Notes under the pieces: generated by a model | Database searches by the model: none | Told to the model about the DNA's origin: nothing | Seen by the model: only the letters and a program-made list of their open reading frames with translations | Source: Phocaeicola fibrisolvens | GTDB taxonomy: Bacteria; Bacteroidota; Bacteroidia; Bacteroidales; Bacteroidaceae | Assembly: GCF_025567125.1 (NCBI RefSeq) | Contig: NZ_JAOQJI010000003.1 | Location: 119,540-183,539, forward strand | Reading direction: 5' to 3' | Length of the DNA stretch: 64,000 bases | Shown: positions 50,605-59,518 of the stretch, in pieces | Position numbering within the stretch: position 1 is the stretch's first letter | How the letters are laid out: every line of letters begins with the position of its first letter | Position numbers and translations under genes: made by a program

Positions 50605-51756
50605 TCATTTCATAACCCATTGCAGGCAGACCGGTTTATCGGTGTGGATGGTCTTTCCTGTATCCTGCAAGAGACCGGTTTCTGCATCACGGGCAAATAC
50701 CTGAATCTCGTTGGTATCCCGACAAGCTACCAGCAAGTACTTGCCATTGGGCGTAATCGTGAAGTTACGGGGATGAATACCCGTCAGCTGATAACCGACC
50801 TTCGTCAGGGTTCCGTCGGCAGGAGACACCTTGAAAATGGCCACTCCATCCGCCTTCAGACGGTTGGAAGCATACAAAAACTTCCCGTCGGGTGAAAGAT
50901 GGATATCGGCACTTCCCTTCGCGCCTACCGTATCTGCCTTGATGACCTGCTGCTGCATTAAGGTCTTTCCATCGTATGAAAATACCACGACTTCTCCTGA
51001 AAGTTCTGTCAACAGATAGGCATGTTTCCCTTGCTTGTCGAAACAAGCGTGACGCGGCCCAGAACCCGGTGCCAGTTCAATGTCAAAAGCGGCAGCCTCA
51101 TCCAGCAAATCAGTTCCCTGTGTACCGGAAGCCTGTTTCACCGGAAACGCGTGGATACGGTCGGTACCTAAATCATTCGCTAAAAGAAGTTTGCCGTCGG
51201 GCGTGAAATATACGCAATGCAAGTGAGGCTGGTCCTGACGTTCCTTATCGGCTCCTTTTCCCTGAAAAGCAATGGCATGCCCCTCTCCCAGACTTCCATT
51301 TGCCAGACGGGGAAAGACAGTGATATTGGCTCCCATGTAATTGGCCGTCAGCACGAATTTCCCGTCCGGACTCACTGTGATGTAACACGGTGACGCTCCT
51401 TCGGTCGACTGGCTGTTCACCAGCGACAGACTGGCGGTCAAGGAATCCAAGGCCAAGGCGTTGGCCGTAAAACCTTTCTCGGTTTCTCCCACGGCATACA
51501 CGTGTGTACCGTCCTGATCTGGTACCAGGTAAGAAGGATTCTCAATTCCCGACAAGGCACTGGCCTGTACAGCATCGCCTGTCTCCTGATTGAAGCGATA
51601 TACTTTCACCCCTTCCTGGTCGGCTTTTGCATAACTGCCCACCAGCATCAGCAACGTGTCTGCCTCATGGGTCACACTTGTTTTCTGCTCACTCTTTCCG
51701 GCGCAGGCTCCCATCAGGATACCGCCCACACACAACGACATTAAAATCTGTTTCAT
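50605..51756 (-). CDS. Lactonase family protein (7-bladed beta-propeller), lipoprotein
   Basis: The 383-residue protein starts with a lipoprotein signal (MKQILMSLCVGGILMGAC, Cys 18). Its propeller blades show VSPDGKFVLTANYMG, FTPDGKLLLANDLG, LSPDGKFLYASNR and ITPNGKYLLVACRD. The family includes 6-phosphogluconolactonase (YbhE/Pgl type), but an exported lipoprotein can hardly act in the pentose phosphate pathway, so the substrate is unclear. It starts 13 bp after the EFR1 gene. Confidence 0.88.
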   Translation of the reverse strand: MKQILMSLCVGGILMGACAGKSEQKTSVTHEADTLLMLVGSYAKADQEGVKVYRFNQETGDAVQASALSGIENPSYLVPDQDGTHVYAVGETEKGFTANALALDSLTASLSLVNSQSTEGASPCYITVSPDGKFVLTANYMGANITVFPRLANGSLGEGHAIAFQGKGADKERQDQPHLHCVYFTPDGKLLLANDLGTDRIHAFPVKQASGTQGTDLLDEAAAFDIELAPGSGPRHACFDKQGKHAYLLTELSGEVVVFSYDGKTLMQQQVIKADTVGAKGSADIHLSPDGKFLYASNRLKADGVAIFKVSPADGTLTKVGYQLTGIHPRNFTITPNGKYLLVACRDTNEIQVFARDAETGLLQDTGKTIHTDKPVCLQWVMK

Positions 51757-51769
51757 CTTAGATTTACGG

Positions 51770-52531
51770 TTATTTTAATAAAGAATTCAAATACTGTCCC
51801 TTCTTCTGCGTCAGCTTGCCATAACATACTGCATGCTTCGGACAATGGTGGTAACAAGCCTGACACATCGCACAACGGCTGCCCCACTGTGGACGTCCTT
51901 CTACCATACGGATATTCTCCAACGGACAACTTTTGGCACAGAGTCCGCAACCAATACATGCTTCCGATGCATAAAACTTTTTCGGACGAATCATGAAACG
52001 GTTGAACATCGGACGCACCACATACGTCTTCAGCCAAGGCACACTTCCTTCATGGCAATCCAATCCCTCTTCCCGTCGAGTAATCCTCCGGCTGAGATCT
52101 TCCACTCTGCTGGGAGCCTGCTTCAACTTACGAGCCGCCAGTTCCGGTTCATCCACATCAAATCCCGACATACAAACGTATGTGTTGGGCATCATCACCG
52201 AAAAGCCAGCCTTGCAACGCCATCCCCGCCGAGCCGCAGCCCGCGCAAACACCTGTGCCGTCTTTCCCGTATCATCGCCACAGGTACAGACAAAATACAG
52301 GTAATCAGGCACTCCCTTCCATTCCAACTTGGCCAGTGCTTCCAATACCACCGGAGGAGGCCCCCACGAATAAACCGGAAACACAAAACCCAGCATTCCA
52401 TCTGCAGACTGCGGAAAGTCCGGTTTTCCGTTCAGTAAATCCGTCAATTTATATACAGAATCCTGCAAATGTTCTCCCAACTTCCGGGCCACCCATTCCG
52501 AATTTCCCGTTCCAGAAAAATAAAAAATCAT
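51770..52531 (-). CDS. EFR1-type protein: flavodoxin-like domain plus two 4Fe-4S clusters
   Basis: A 253-residue cytoplasmic protein. The N-terminal flavodoxin fold begins MIFYFSGTGNSEWVA (FMN phosphate loop) and the C-terminus carries two ferredoxin motifs, CIGCGLCAKSCP (Cys 192-202) and CAMCQACYHHCP (Cys 220-230). It probably passes electrons; partner unknown. The ATG at 52531 is the natural start since FYFSGTGNS is conserved at the N-terminus; the frame is open up to 52594 without support. Confidence 0.9.
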   Translation of the reverse strand: MIFYFSGTGNSEWVARKLGEHLQDSVYKLTDLLNGKPDFPQSADGMLGFVFPVYSWGPPPVVLEALAKLEWKGVPDYLYFVCTCGDDTGKTAQVFARAAARRGWRCKAGFSVMMPNTYVCMSGFDVDEPELAARKLKQAPSRVEDLSRRITRREEGLDCHEGSVPWLKTYVVRPMFNRFMIRPKKFYASEACIGCGLCAKSCPLENIRMVEGRPQWGSRCAMCQACYHHCPKHAVCYGKLTQKKGQYLNSLLK

Positions 52532-52566
52532 ACGAATCCTATTACGTTCAACGTTCACATACAAAT

Positions 52567-52801
52567 AAGGCGAAGAACCTTGACACTGATACATCCAAGA
52601 TTCTTCGCCTTAGAAAAAGAAGAAGCCGTACCCGAGGCGTGACGAAACTCCGAATGACAGGTTTTGAGTGCCCCCCTTCCTTTGTAATCCACCGGCATAA
52701 ATGCTACCCGAAGGCGTGGCCCGCCATTGGAAGAAGACGCTTGTCTCGGTATTTCTTATAATTTGATGAGTTTCCCGATTCTGCAAGTACGGCTTCAATT
52801 T
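52567..52801 (-). ncRNA. Candidate structured RNA or long leader upstream of the EFR1 gene
   Basis: The gap of 379 bp between the EFR1 start and rplT stop holds a minus-strand -7 box at 52809-52816. From there the strand carries a G/C-rich stretch with two similar segments, CACGCCTTCGGGTAGC and CACGCCTCGGGTACGGC, about 85 nt apart, and ends in an 11-bp stem AAGGCGAAGAA/TTCTTCGCCTT (52567-52577 with 52601-52611). The open frame across it has no ribosome site or family match. It may be an RNA gene or a regulatory leader. Low certainty. Confidence 0.3.
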
Positions 52802-52808
52802 TGTATGA

Positions 52809-52816
52809 CAAATATA
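52809..52816 (-). promoter_or_regulatory. -7 box ahead of the candidate RNA/EFR1 leader
   Basis: The minus strand reads TATATTTG (TAnnTTTG). No closer match lies upstream of the EFR1 gene. Confidence 0.5.
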
Positions 52817-52850
52817 CGACAATAATTTGAATCTGCAAAGAGATTGCATA

Positions 52851-52882
52851 AAAAAAGGATGCCATTTTATGTGGCATCCTTT
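52851..52882 (-). terminator. Terminator of the thrS-infC-rpmI-rplT unit
   Basis: An 11-bp stem AAAGGATGCCA/TGGCATCCTTT (52854-52864 with 52872-52882) is followed on the minus strand by a T-run, 28 bp after the rplT stop. Confidence 0.88.
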
Positions 52883-52910
52883 ATACGTTGTCTCCGTTTC
52901 CGGAAGAGAA

Positions 52911-53261
52911 TTAAGCAGCTTTTGCTTTAGCAACTACAGCCTTGAAAGCTTCCGGATGGTTCATGGCTAAGTCAGCCAACACCTTACGGTTGATTTCAAT
53001 ACCTGCTTTGTGCAATGCACCCATCAACTTAGAGTAAGACATACCTTCCAGACGAGCAGCTGCGTTGATACGCTGAATCCACAATGCGCGGAAGTTACGT
53101 TTTTTGTTCTTACGGTCGCGATATGCATAAGTCAGACCTTTTTCCCAAGTATTCTTAGCAACGGTCCAAACGTTCTTTCTTGCACCAAAATAACCTCTGG
53201 TTAAACCTAAAATTTTCTTTCTTTTTGCTCTAGAAGCAACGTGATTTACTGATCTTGGCAT
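52911..53261 (-). CDS. rplT: 50S ribosomal protein L20
   Basis: A 116-residue basic protein with the universal start MPRSVNHVASRAKRKKIL and RGYFGARKNVWTVAK, ending in EAFKAVVAKAKAA. L20 binds 23S rRNA early in assembly. It follows rpmI in the conserved infC-rpmI-rplT order. The 106-bp gap to rpmI has no obvious L20-binding mimic that I can recognise. Confidence 0.98.
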   Translation of the reverse strand: MPRSVNHVASRAKRKKILGLTRGYFGARKNVWTVAKNTWEKGLTYAYRDRKNKKRNFRALWIQRINAAARLEGMSYSKLMGALHKAGIEINRKVLADLAMNHPEAFKAVVAKAKAA

Positions 53262-53367
53262 AGTTTTTTAATTCTTTTTGAATGATAGCGCCGATATTTT
53301 ACAACCGGACTTGAGGCTAATGCATTCGGTTAATAATTTAAATGATACGTGTACGCTCTCGTGAAGA

Positions 53368-53565
53368 TTAACGCATGCACAGAAGTTCCTTTACCTGATT
53401 CAAGTTAGCATTGTCTACTAAGCCCATGTGGCAAAGGTTTCTTTTCTGCTTTTTAGTCTTCTTAGTCAGAATGTGACTGTGAAAAGCGTGCTTTCTTTTG
53501 ATTTTACCTGTTCCGGTAAGAGTGAATCTTTTTTTAGCACCGGAGTTAGTCTTGATCTTTGGCAT
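53368..53565 (-). CDS. rpmI: 50S ribosomal protein L35
   Basis: 65 residues, MPKIKTNSGAKKRFTLTGTG with the basic core KRKHAFHSHILTKKTKKQKR; a full-length L35. Located between infC and rplT as in most bacteria. Confidence 0.98.
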   Translation of the reverse strand: MPKIKTNSGAKKRFTLTGTGKIKRKHAFHSHILTKKTKKQKRNLCHMGLVDNANLNQVKELLCMR

Positions 53566-53634
53566 CTTGTTAAATTTTTAATTATTATTATTCAACGTGG
53601 CAACGCACTATACCGGCGCGTTACGCACTTTTTT

Positions 53635-54216
53635 TCATTCTTTCGGTTCAACCGGTTTAGCAGCTTCAGGTTTGGCTGCTTTCTTCGGAGCTCCTGCCTT
53701 CTTCGGAGACAACGATATCGTCATTCTCTTTCCTTCGAGCAACGGCATCTGTTCTACCTTTGCATAGTCTTCCAAGTCGTTGGCAAAACGGAGCAACAGC
53801 ACTTCGCCCTGTTCCTTGAACAAGATGGAACGTCCTTTGAAAAACACGTAAGCCTTCACCTTGTCTCCATCCTGCAAGAAGCCGATGGCATGCTTCAACT
53901 TGAAATTATAATCATGTTCATCGGTCTGAGGTCCGAAACGGATTTCCTTCACGTTCACCTTTACCTGTTTTGCCTTCTGTTCCTTTGCACGTTTTTTCAA
54001 CTGGTAAAGGAACTTAGAATAATCTATAATTCTACAAACTGGAGGAACGGCATTCGGTGAAATTTCGACCAAGTCGGCTTCATGTTCTTCCGCAAGTTTC
54101 AAAGCCTGCGCAATCGGATATACAGCCGATTCAATATCATCTCCCACAATACGTACTTCTTTGGCGCGAATCTGTTCGTTGATTCGATGTTGCCCTTTTA
54201 ACGTGTCATTTTTCAT
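53635..54216 (-). CDS. infC: Translation initiation factor IF-3
   Basis: 193 residues: IF3-N domain (INEQIRAKEVRIVGDD to about 80), Lys-rich linker, and IF3-C domain (KAKQVKVNVKEIRFGPQTDEHDYNFKLKHA). The C-terminal tail is extended with KKAGAPKKAAKPEAAKPVEPKE-type Ala/Lys/Pro repeats. IF-3 keeps 30S subunits free and checks the start codon. The gene starts with ATG, whereas E. coli uses the rare AUU for autoregulation. A hairpin with T-run between thrS and infC (54266-54311) may limit read-through. Confidence 0.97.
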   Translation of the reverse strand: MKNDTLKGQHRINEQIRAKEVRIVGDDIESAVYPIAQALKLAEEHEADLVEISPNAVPPVCRIIDYSKFLYQLKKRAKEQKAKQVKVNVKEIRFGPQTDEHDYNFKLKHAIGFLQDGDKVKAYVFFKGRSILFKEQGEVLLLRFANDLEDYAKVEQMPLLEGKRMTISLSPKKAGAPKKAAKPEAAKPVEPKE

Positions 54217-54265
54217 TAAAAATAGTGTCTTCCTTGTTTGTTTCTTGAATTATAAATTAATATTG

Positions 54266-54311
54266 AAAAATCCGTTTGCAGTCCCTTGTTTTTGATAGGG
54301 GCTGCAAACGG
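54266..54311 (-). terminator. Terminator or attenuator between thrS and infC
   Basis: A 15-bp stem CCGTTTGCAGYCCCT/AGGGRCTGCAAACGG (54272-54286 with 54297-54311, one G-T wobble) is followed by T5 on the minus strand. It begins 8 bp after the thrS stop, 50 bp before infC. No separate -7 box for infC is visible, so downstream genes may depend on read-through. Confidence 0.75.
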
Positions 54312-54319
54312 CTGCAAAT

Positions 54320-56260
54320 TTACCATTTATTTATCATATTATGAACTTCTTCTGCAATATTTTTTGCAAAATCTTCGATTTTCATGGTTCCTTTGTCTCC
54401 TTCACCCTGCTTACGTACGGCTACTTCACCGTTTTCGGCTTCTTTTTCACCCACAACCAGCATGTAAGGAATACGTTTCATTTCATTGTCGCGAATCTTA
54501 CGGCCAATCTTTTCGTTACGGTCATCCACAATGGCACGGATGTCGTATTTCTTCAAATCCTGACGAACCTTATCGGCATAGTCGTTGAATTTTTCAGAGA
54601 TAGGCAGGATAGCCACCTGATCCGGAGTCAACCACAACGGGAACTTACCGGCTGTATGTTCAATCAATACGGCCACAAAACGTTCCATTGAACCGAACGG
54701 TGCACGGTGAATCATTACCGGACGATGTTTCTGGTTATCAGAACCCATGTATTCCAGTTGGAAGCGTTCCGGCAGGTTGTAGTCTACCTGGATAGTACCC
54801 AACTGCCAGCGACGGCCGATGGCATCCTTCACCATGAAGTCCAGTTTCGGACCGTAGAATGCAGCTTCACCGTATTCTACTTTGGCTTTCAGTCCTTTTT
54901 CTTCGCAAGCTTCTACGATGGCACGTTCAGCCTTTTCCCAGTTCTCATCGCTACCGATATACTTTTCACGGTTCACTTTGTCACGCAGAGAAATCTGTGC
55001 TTCAAAGTTTTCCAGTCCCATGGAAGTGAACACGATAGAAATGATATCCATCACACGGAGGAATTCATCCTTCACCTGATCCGGACGGCAGAAGATGTGT
55101 GCATCATCCTGCGTAAAGCTACGTACACGAGTCAATCCATGCAATTCACCACTCTGTTCGTAACGGCAAACCGTACCAAATTCTGCGATACGCAACGGCA
55201 GATCACGATAAGAACGCGGAGAGTTCTTGTAAATCATACAGTGATGCGGGCAGTTCATCGGTTTCAGGAAGTACTCTTCGCCTTCTTCCGGAGTGTGGAT
55301 AGGCTGGAAAGAATCCTTACCATATTTCGCATAGTGTCCGGAAGTGACATACAACAGTTTGTTGCCAATCGGCGGACACATTACTTCCTGATAGTCATAA
55401 CGTGACTGGATGCGACGCAAGAAATCCTGCAGGCGGATACGCAGTGCAGTACCTTTCGGCAACCACATCGGAAGTCCCTTACCTACCGTATCCGAAAACA
55501 TGAACAAATCCATTTCCTTACCAATCTTACGGTGGTCACGTTTTTTGGCTTCTTCCAGCATCACCAGGTATTCATCCAACATTTTCTTCTTCGGGAAAGT
55601 AATACCATAGATACGGGTCATCTGCTTGCGGTCTTCCTGTCCTCTCCAGTAGGCACCGGCTACCGACAACAGCTTGATGGCCTTGATCGGAGCCGTAGAA
55701 AGCAAGTGCGGGCCACGACACAAGTCTGTAAACGCACCCTGCGTATAAGTAGTGATGTGACCGTCTTCCAGTTCGGAAATCAGTTCACACTTGTAAGTTT
55801 CTCCTCTTTCACCAAACATCTTCAGCGCATCATCCTTCGAGATGTTCTGGCGAACAAGTTCTTCTTTCTTGGCAGCCAGTTCAGCCATTTTCTTTTCAAT
55901 GGCAGGCAGGTCGCCTTCCTTGATGACAGCTTCACCCGGATCTACGTCATAATAGAATCCGTTTTCAATGGCCGGACCGATACCGAACTGAATGCCCGGA
56001 TACAATTCCTGCAGCGCTTCAGCCAGCAAGTGTGCACTTGTGTGCCAGAAGGCATGCTTGCCTTCTTCGTCATCCCATTTATAAAGAACGAAGTTTGCAT
56101 CTTCGTTGATAGGGCGATTCAAATCTACAGTTTCGCCGTTTACTCCACATGCCAGCACATCCTGTGCCAGACGGGAACTGATGCTTTCTGCAATCTGCAG
56201 ACCCGTAACTCCTTCGTTGTATTCACGAACAGAGCCATCAGGAAAAGTTATCTTAACCAT
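54320..56260 (-). CDS. thrS: Threonyl-tRNA synthetase
   Basis: 646 residues in the normal order: TGS domain (1-60, ITFPDGSVREYNEGVT), SAD editing domain with HTSAHLLAEAL and the later CRGPHL motif, class II core (RIAEFGTVCRYEQSGELHGLTRVRSFTQDDAHIFC) and anticodon-binding domain (VAILPISEKFNDYA). It charges tRNA-Thr and edits Ser-tRNA-Thr. Own promoter at 56293. Confidence 0.98.
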   Translation of the reverse strand: MVKITFPDGSVREYNEGVTGLQIAESISSRLAQDVLACGVNGETVDLNRPINEDANFVLYKWDDEEGKHAFWHTSAHLLAEALQELYPGIQFGIGPAIENGFYYDVDPGEAVIKEGDLPAIEKKMAELAAKKEELVRQNISKDDALKMFGERGETYKCELISELEDGHITTYTQGAFTDLCRGPHLLSTAPIKAIKLLSVAGAYWRGQEDRKQMTRIYGITFPKKKMLDEYLVMLEEAKKRDHRKIGKEMDLFMFSDTVGKGLPMWLPKGTALRIRLQDFLRRIQSRYDYQEVMCPPIGNKLLYVTSGHYAKYGKDSFQPIHTPEEGEEYFLKPMNCPHHCMIYKNSPRSYRDLPLRIAEFGTVCRYEQSGELHGLTRVRSFTQDDAHIFCRPDQVKDEFLRVMDIISIVFTSMGLENFEAQISLRDKVNREKYIGSDENWEKAERAIVEACEEKGLKAKVEYGEAAFYGPKLDFMVKDAIGRRWQLGTIQVDYNLPERFQLEYMGSDNQKHRPVMIHRAPFGSMERFVAVLIEHTAGKFPLWLTPDQVAILPISEKFNDYADKVRQDLKKYDIRAIVDDRNEKIGRKIRDNEMKRIPYMLVVGEKEAENGEVAVRKQGEGDKGTMKIEDFAKNIAEEVHNMINKW

Positions 56261-56292
56261 AGTCTTTATAGTGTTAATCTGTTATTGAGACG

Positions 56293-56300
56293 CAAAAATA
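56293..56300 (-). promoter_or_regulatory. -7 box of thrS
   Basis: The minus strand reads TATTTTTG (TAnnTTTG), 33 bp before the thrS start. Confidence 0.6.
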
Positions 56301-56335
56301 TAAACTTTTTAATTAAAGAAGAAAATTGCATTCAT

Positions 56336-58342
56336 TTATTTCTCCTCCACTGTGGTAAATCGCTTGATAATGTTGTACGCAGAGAAAATTCCCAACTCGC
56401 CAGCCTTACTCAAGTCCTGGATACCCTGCCGGTTATTACCTAGGAAGATATTCGTCAGCCCGCGGTTGAAATACGCATCCGCGAAACGTGGATCCAGCTC
56501 AATGGCCTTGTTGTAATCCACCAGTGCAGCCCGGTAGTCTTTCATCACGGCCAGAATATTTCCTCTGTTATAATATGCATACACAAAGTCGGGAGCCAGC
56601 TCAATCACACGGTCCAAGTCCTCACGTACCTTGTTATAGTCATACGAACGCACCTGCAAGTCCTTGTTGTTATCCACTGTTTCCACTTCATACTTCCGGT
56701 CGCGCTTGCGGTATTCCAACTGCTTGTAGTAAATCAGCGCACGACTGAAATAGGCCGGGAAGAAAGTAGAATCACAACGGATGGCATCATCCAAGTCCTT
56801 CAATGCATTGTCGAAATCCTGTACCAAATAGAAATCAAGCGCACGCGCATAGTAATGCAACGCATCATTCGGTTCCTTCACAATGGCAGCCGTCTGTTCA
56901 TCGATGGATGCGAAATGCTGTTTCACCTGCTCTTCCGAGAGCGAAGCCTCGTTGTTCGTAATCAGCAGACGATGAGGAAGAGCCCCACGGGCATTCATGT
57001 CATCAATTTCTTTATAATAGTTGATCTGCCGCTTCACTTCTTCCGGACGCTCGTAATAGCTCAACGCAAACATCGGCTGTGGCAAAATAGTTACATTCTT
57101 GTCCTGTACCCTGCCCCGATAGTCCGTCTTGTAACGGTCGTCCTCCGAATCGTTGTCGGCCACTACAATCTTACGGTAGTTCTCCACGTTCTTGTCCGAT
57201 TTCTTACGCGTCTTGTCCGCCGAAGCCGTCTGCTTCTTCGTTCCGTTCTGCGATTCAATCTGCGCTTTCAGCACTTTGAACTCATCGGCATCCGCCCCTT
57301 TCAAGTCGCCCACTTTCCGTCTGGCCTGCGCACGATACTGATAGCCGGCCAGGAAGTTCGGATATTCCTTCAGCACCGCCGAATAATCTTCGATAGCCCC
57401 CGGATAATCCCCTGTACGGTCACGCAACAATCCTCGGTTGAACCGGGCCATCAGATTGTCGGGTTCCATCTTGAGCACGAAGTCGAAGTCCTCGATGGCA
57501 CGATTGTCATCTCCCACCTGCGCACGCAACAGACCACGGTTGTAGTGACCGATGAAATTGTTCCGGTCCACATCCAATGCCAAATCATAGTCCGACATGG
57601 CCCCGCGCAAATTGTTCTGGTGATAACGTGCCAGCGCGCGATTGATATACACGCCCGCATTGCGCACCGAAAGACGGATGGCCTCCGTCAGATCCGCTTC
57701 CGCATCCTTGTACTTTCCACGCTGCAGGAACAGCATACCTCTTGACGACCATGTGTCCGGATTATAACGGTCCATTTCAATCGCCTTGTCGGCATCCGTC
57801 ATGGCCTGCAACGTATCCTTCTGCTTCAATGACACCTCCGTACGCATCAGATACGCATCCGTATAGCGTGGAGAGATACGAATCAGCGTATCCAAGTCGG
57901 CCCGTGCCTGTGCATACTCTTCCTCATGCATCCGGCAAAGCGCCAGGTTGTGCCACAGGCTGATATTTTCCGGATCCATTTCCAAGGCTTTCCGGTAATC
58001 CTGGATGGCCCCTTGATAATTCTGCTGCCGGATACGCGAGATACCCCGCACCTGATACGCATTGACTACGAACGGATTGCGTTGCAACGCTTCCGAACAG
58101 TCGGCTTCTGCTCCCTGATAATCGTCCAAGTTCATCTTGGCCAGTCCGCGATAAAAATACGGTTCAGCCAAATACGGCTTCACTCCGATTACCTGATTAA
58201 AGTACTGGATAGAGAGGACATAATCCTCGAAATAAAGTGCATTTTTCCCGATGGTCATCACCCTGTCCGTATTAATCTGACACAGGGCAGCCACCGGGAA
58301 AAACATACCTATATATAATATGTATAGGAATCTTCTGATCAT
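56336..58342 (-). CDS. TPR repeat protein, exported
   Basis: 668 residues with an N-terminal hydrophobic signal (LYILYIGMFFPVAALC; Cys near 21 may be a lipid site) and at least twelve tetratricopeptide repeats, for example AEPYFYRGLAKMNLDDYQGAEADCSEAL, NPDTWSSRGMLFLQRGKYKDAEADL and DPRFADAYFNRGLTNIFLGN. A low-complexity Lys/Asp segment near 370-410 splits the repeats into two groups. TPRs bind protein partners; the role here is unknown. The start overlaps the def stop by 4 bp, so translation is probably coupled. Confidence 0.88.
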   Translation of the reverse strand: MIRRFLYILYIGMFFPVAALCQINTDRVMTIGKNALYFEDYVLSIQYFNQVIGVKPYLAEPYFYRGLAKMNLDDYQGAEADCSEALQRNPFVVNAYQVRGISRIRQQNYQGAIQDYRKALEMDPENISLWHNLALCRMHEEEYAQARADLDTLIRISPRYTDAYLMRTEVSLKQKDTLQAMTDADKAIEMDRYNPDTWSSRGMLFLQRGKYKDAEADLTEAIRLSVRNAGVYINRALARYHQNNLRGAMSDYDLALDVDRNNFIGHYNRGLLRAQVGDDNRAIEDFDFVLKMEPDNLMARFNRGLLRDRTGDYPGAIEDYSAVLKEYPNFLAGYQYRAQARRKVGDLKGADADEFKVLKAQIESQNGTKKQTASADKTRKKSDKNVENYRKIVVADNDSEDDRYKTDYRGRVQDKNVTILPQPMFALSYYERPEEVKRQINYYKEIDDMNARGALPHRLLITNNEASLSEEQVKQHFASIDEQTAAIVKEPNDALHYYARALDFYLVQDFDNALKDLDDAIRCDSTFFPAYFSRALIYYKQLEYRKRDRKYEVETVDNNKDLQVRSYDYNKVREDLDRVIELAPDFVYAYYNRGNILAVMKDYRAALVDYNKAIELDPRFADAYFNRGLTNIFLGNNRQGIQDLSKAGELGIFSAYNIIKRFTTVEEK

Positions 58343-58893
58343 CTGACTGTTTTCACTTTATAAGAGCAACGAGCCTTGCCATTTACCATGCCATTCAGTT
58401 TGCCACGAATCATCTGCTTGCGCAAAGCCGACAGATGGTCGATGAACATGGTCCCTTCCAAGTGGTCAAACTCATGCTGCATCACGCGTGCCAGATAACC
58501 CTCCACCCACTCGTCGTGCGGCTGCATGTTTTCGTCGAGGTAAGTGACATGAATCTTGTCCGGACGCTTCACACTTTCATGGATGCCCGGCAAACTCAGA
58601 CAGCCTTCCTCCATAGATACCATCTCTCCGCCTGTTTCCAGAATGTGAGGATTGATATAGGCACGTTTGAAATCCTTGAACTCCGGCATGTCGTCCGACA
58701 ACACGTCCAAGTCAATCACTACCACCCGGATAGGAAGTCCCACCTGCGGAGCAGCCAGTCCCACGCCGTCTGCACGGTCCATCGTTTCAAACATATTTGT
58801 AATCAGCTCTTTCAAGCCTGGATAATCCGGCGTAATATCTTCGGCCTCCTGACGCAACACAGGCTGGCCATACACATAAATCGGTAAAATCAT
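58339..58893 (-). CDS. def: Peptide deformylase
   Basis: 184 residues with all three motifs: GVGLAAPQ (43-50), EGCLSLPG (96-103, metal-binding Cys 98) and HEFDH (140-144, metal-binding His and catalytic Glu). It removes the formyl group from nascent proteins. It lies 24 bp after ruvX and overlaps the TPR gene. Confidence 0.98.
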   Translation of the reverse strand: MILPIYVYGQPVLRQEAEDITPDYPGLKELITNMFETMDRADGVGLAAPQVGLPIRVVVIDLDVLSDDMPEFKDFKRAYINPHILETGGEMVSMEEGCLSLPGIHESVKRPDKIHVTYLDENMQPHDEWVEGYLARVMQHEFDHLEGTMFIDHLSALRKQMIRGKLNGMVNGKARCSYKVKTVR

Positions 58894-58917
58894 ATTCTGT
58901 TTTATTAAGTTTTTGAG

Positions 58918-59334
58918 TTACATTCTTCTTGATTCCAAATACGACTGCAGAATGATGGTCGCACTGATTTCATCCACCAGCGCCTTGTTCTGGCGGGCCT
59001 TCTTCTTCAGGCCTCCGTCCAGCATGGCCTGATGCGCCAGCACGGAAGTAAACCGTTCGTCCACCAGCTCCACCGGTACCTCCGGCAGTTTTTTCTTCAG
59101 CTGGGCAAGGAAAGGCTTGATGTACTTCATGTTTTCCGAATCCTCGTTGTTCAGCTGCTTGGGATGCCCCACAATGATACGCTCCACCTTTTCCTGGGCC
59201 ACATACTTCAGCAGGTAGTCCATCAATTCGTGCGTCGGCACCGTAGTCAGCCCGTTCGCAATAATCTGCATCGGGTCGGTCACCGCGATTCCCGTGCGCT
59301 TTCTGCCATAATCAATTGCCAAAATTCTGCTCAT
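58918..59334 (-). CDS. ruvX: Putative pre-16S rRNA nuclease / Holliday junction resolvase-like YqgF
   Basis: 138 residues of the RNase H-like YqgF fold: MSRILAIDYGRKRTGIAVTD (catalytic Asp 8), VERIIVGHPKQLN, VELVDERFTS and DEISATIILQSYL (catalytic Asp). The start at 59334 removes a non-conserved MYFCRR leader and agrees with the -7 box at 59350. Known in E. coli to act in 16S rRNA 5' end maturation. Confidence 0.95.
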   Translation of the reverse strand: MSRILAIDYGRKRTGIAVTDPMQIIANGLTTVPTHELMDYLLKYVAQEKVERIIVGHPKQLNNEDSENMKYIKPFLAQLKKKLPEVPVELVDERFTSVLAHQAMLDGGLKKKARQNKALVDEISATIILQSYLESRRM

Positions 59335-59349
59335 ACGCCGACAAAAGTA

Positions 59350-59357
59350 CAAATTTA
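59350..59357 (-). promoter_or_regulatory. -7 box of the ruvX-def-TPR operon
   Basis: The minus strand reads TAAATTTG (TAnnTTTG), 16 bp from ATG 59334; a second match, TACTTTTG, at 59342-59349 is too close for a normal leader. Confidence 0.5.
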
Positions 59358-59477
59358 TTCCTTACCTCTTCATATATAATACTTAAAAAAACATACCGCC
59401 CTTCCCTACCGTGCAAACTGAAACTCTCTGTTTCAAATAAAATCAGAGGCACACATCGGATTTAGGAAAAATATGCG

Positions 59478-59485
59478 TACCTTTG
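59478..59485 (+). promoter_or_regulatory. -7 box of guaA
   Basis: TACCTTTG matches TAnnTTTG, 34 bp before ATG 59519. No purine-riboswitch-like fold is visible in this short leader. Confidence 0.7.
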
Positions 59486-59518
59486 CACGCATAGAATACA
59501 TATTTTACATCACACAAT

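Noticed and set aside
52610..52933. 107-codon minus-strand frame beyond rplT
   Set aside because: It overlaps the rplT stop and terminator and ends in a Phe run; no ribosome site. Treated as possible RNA instead.
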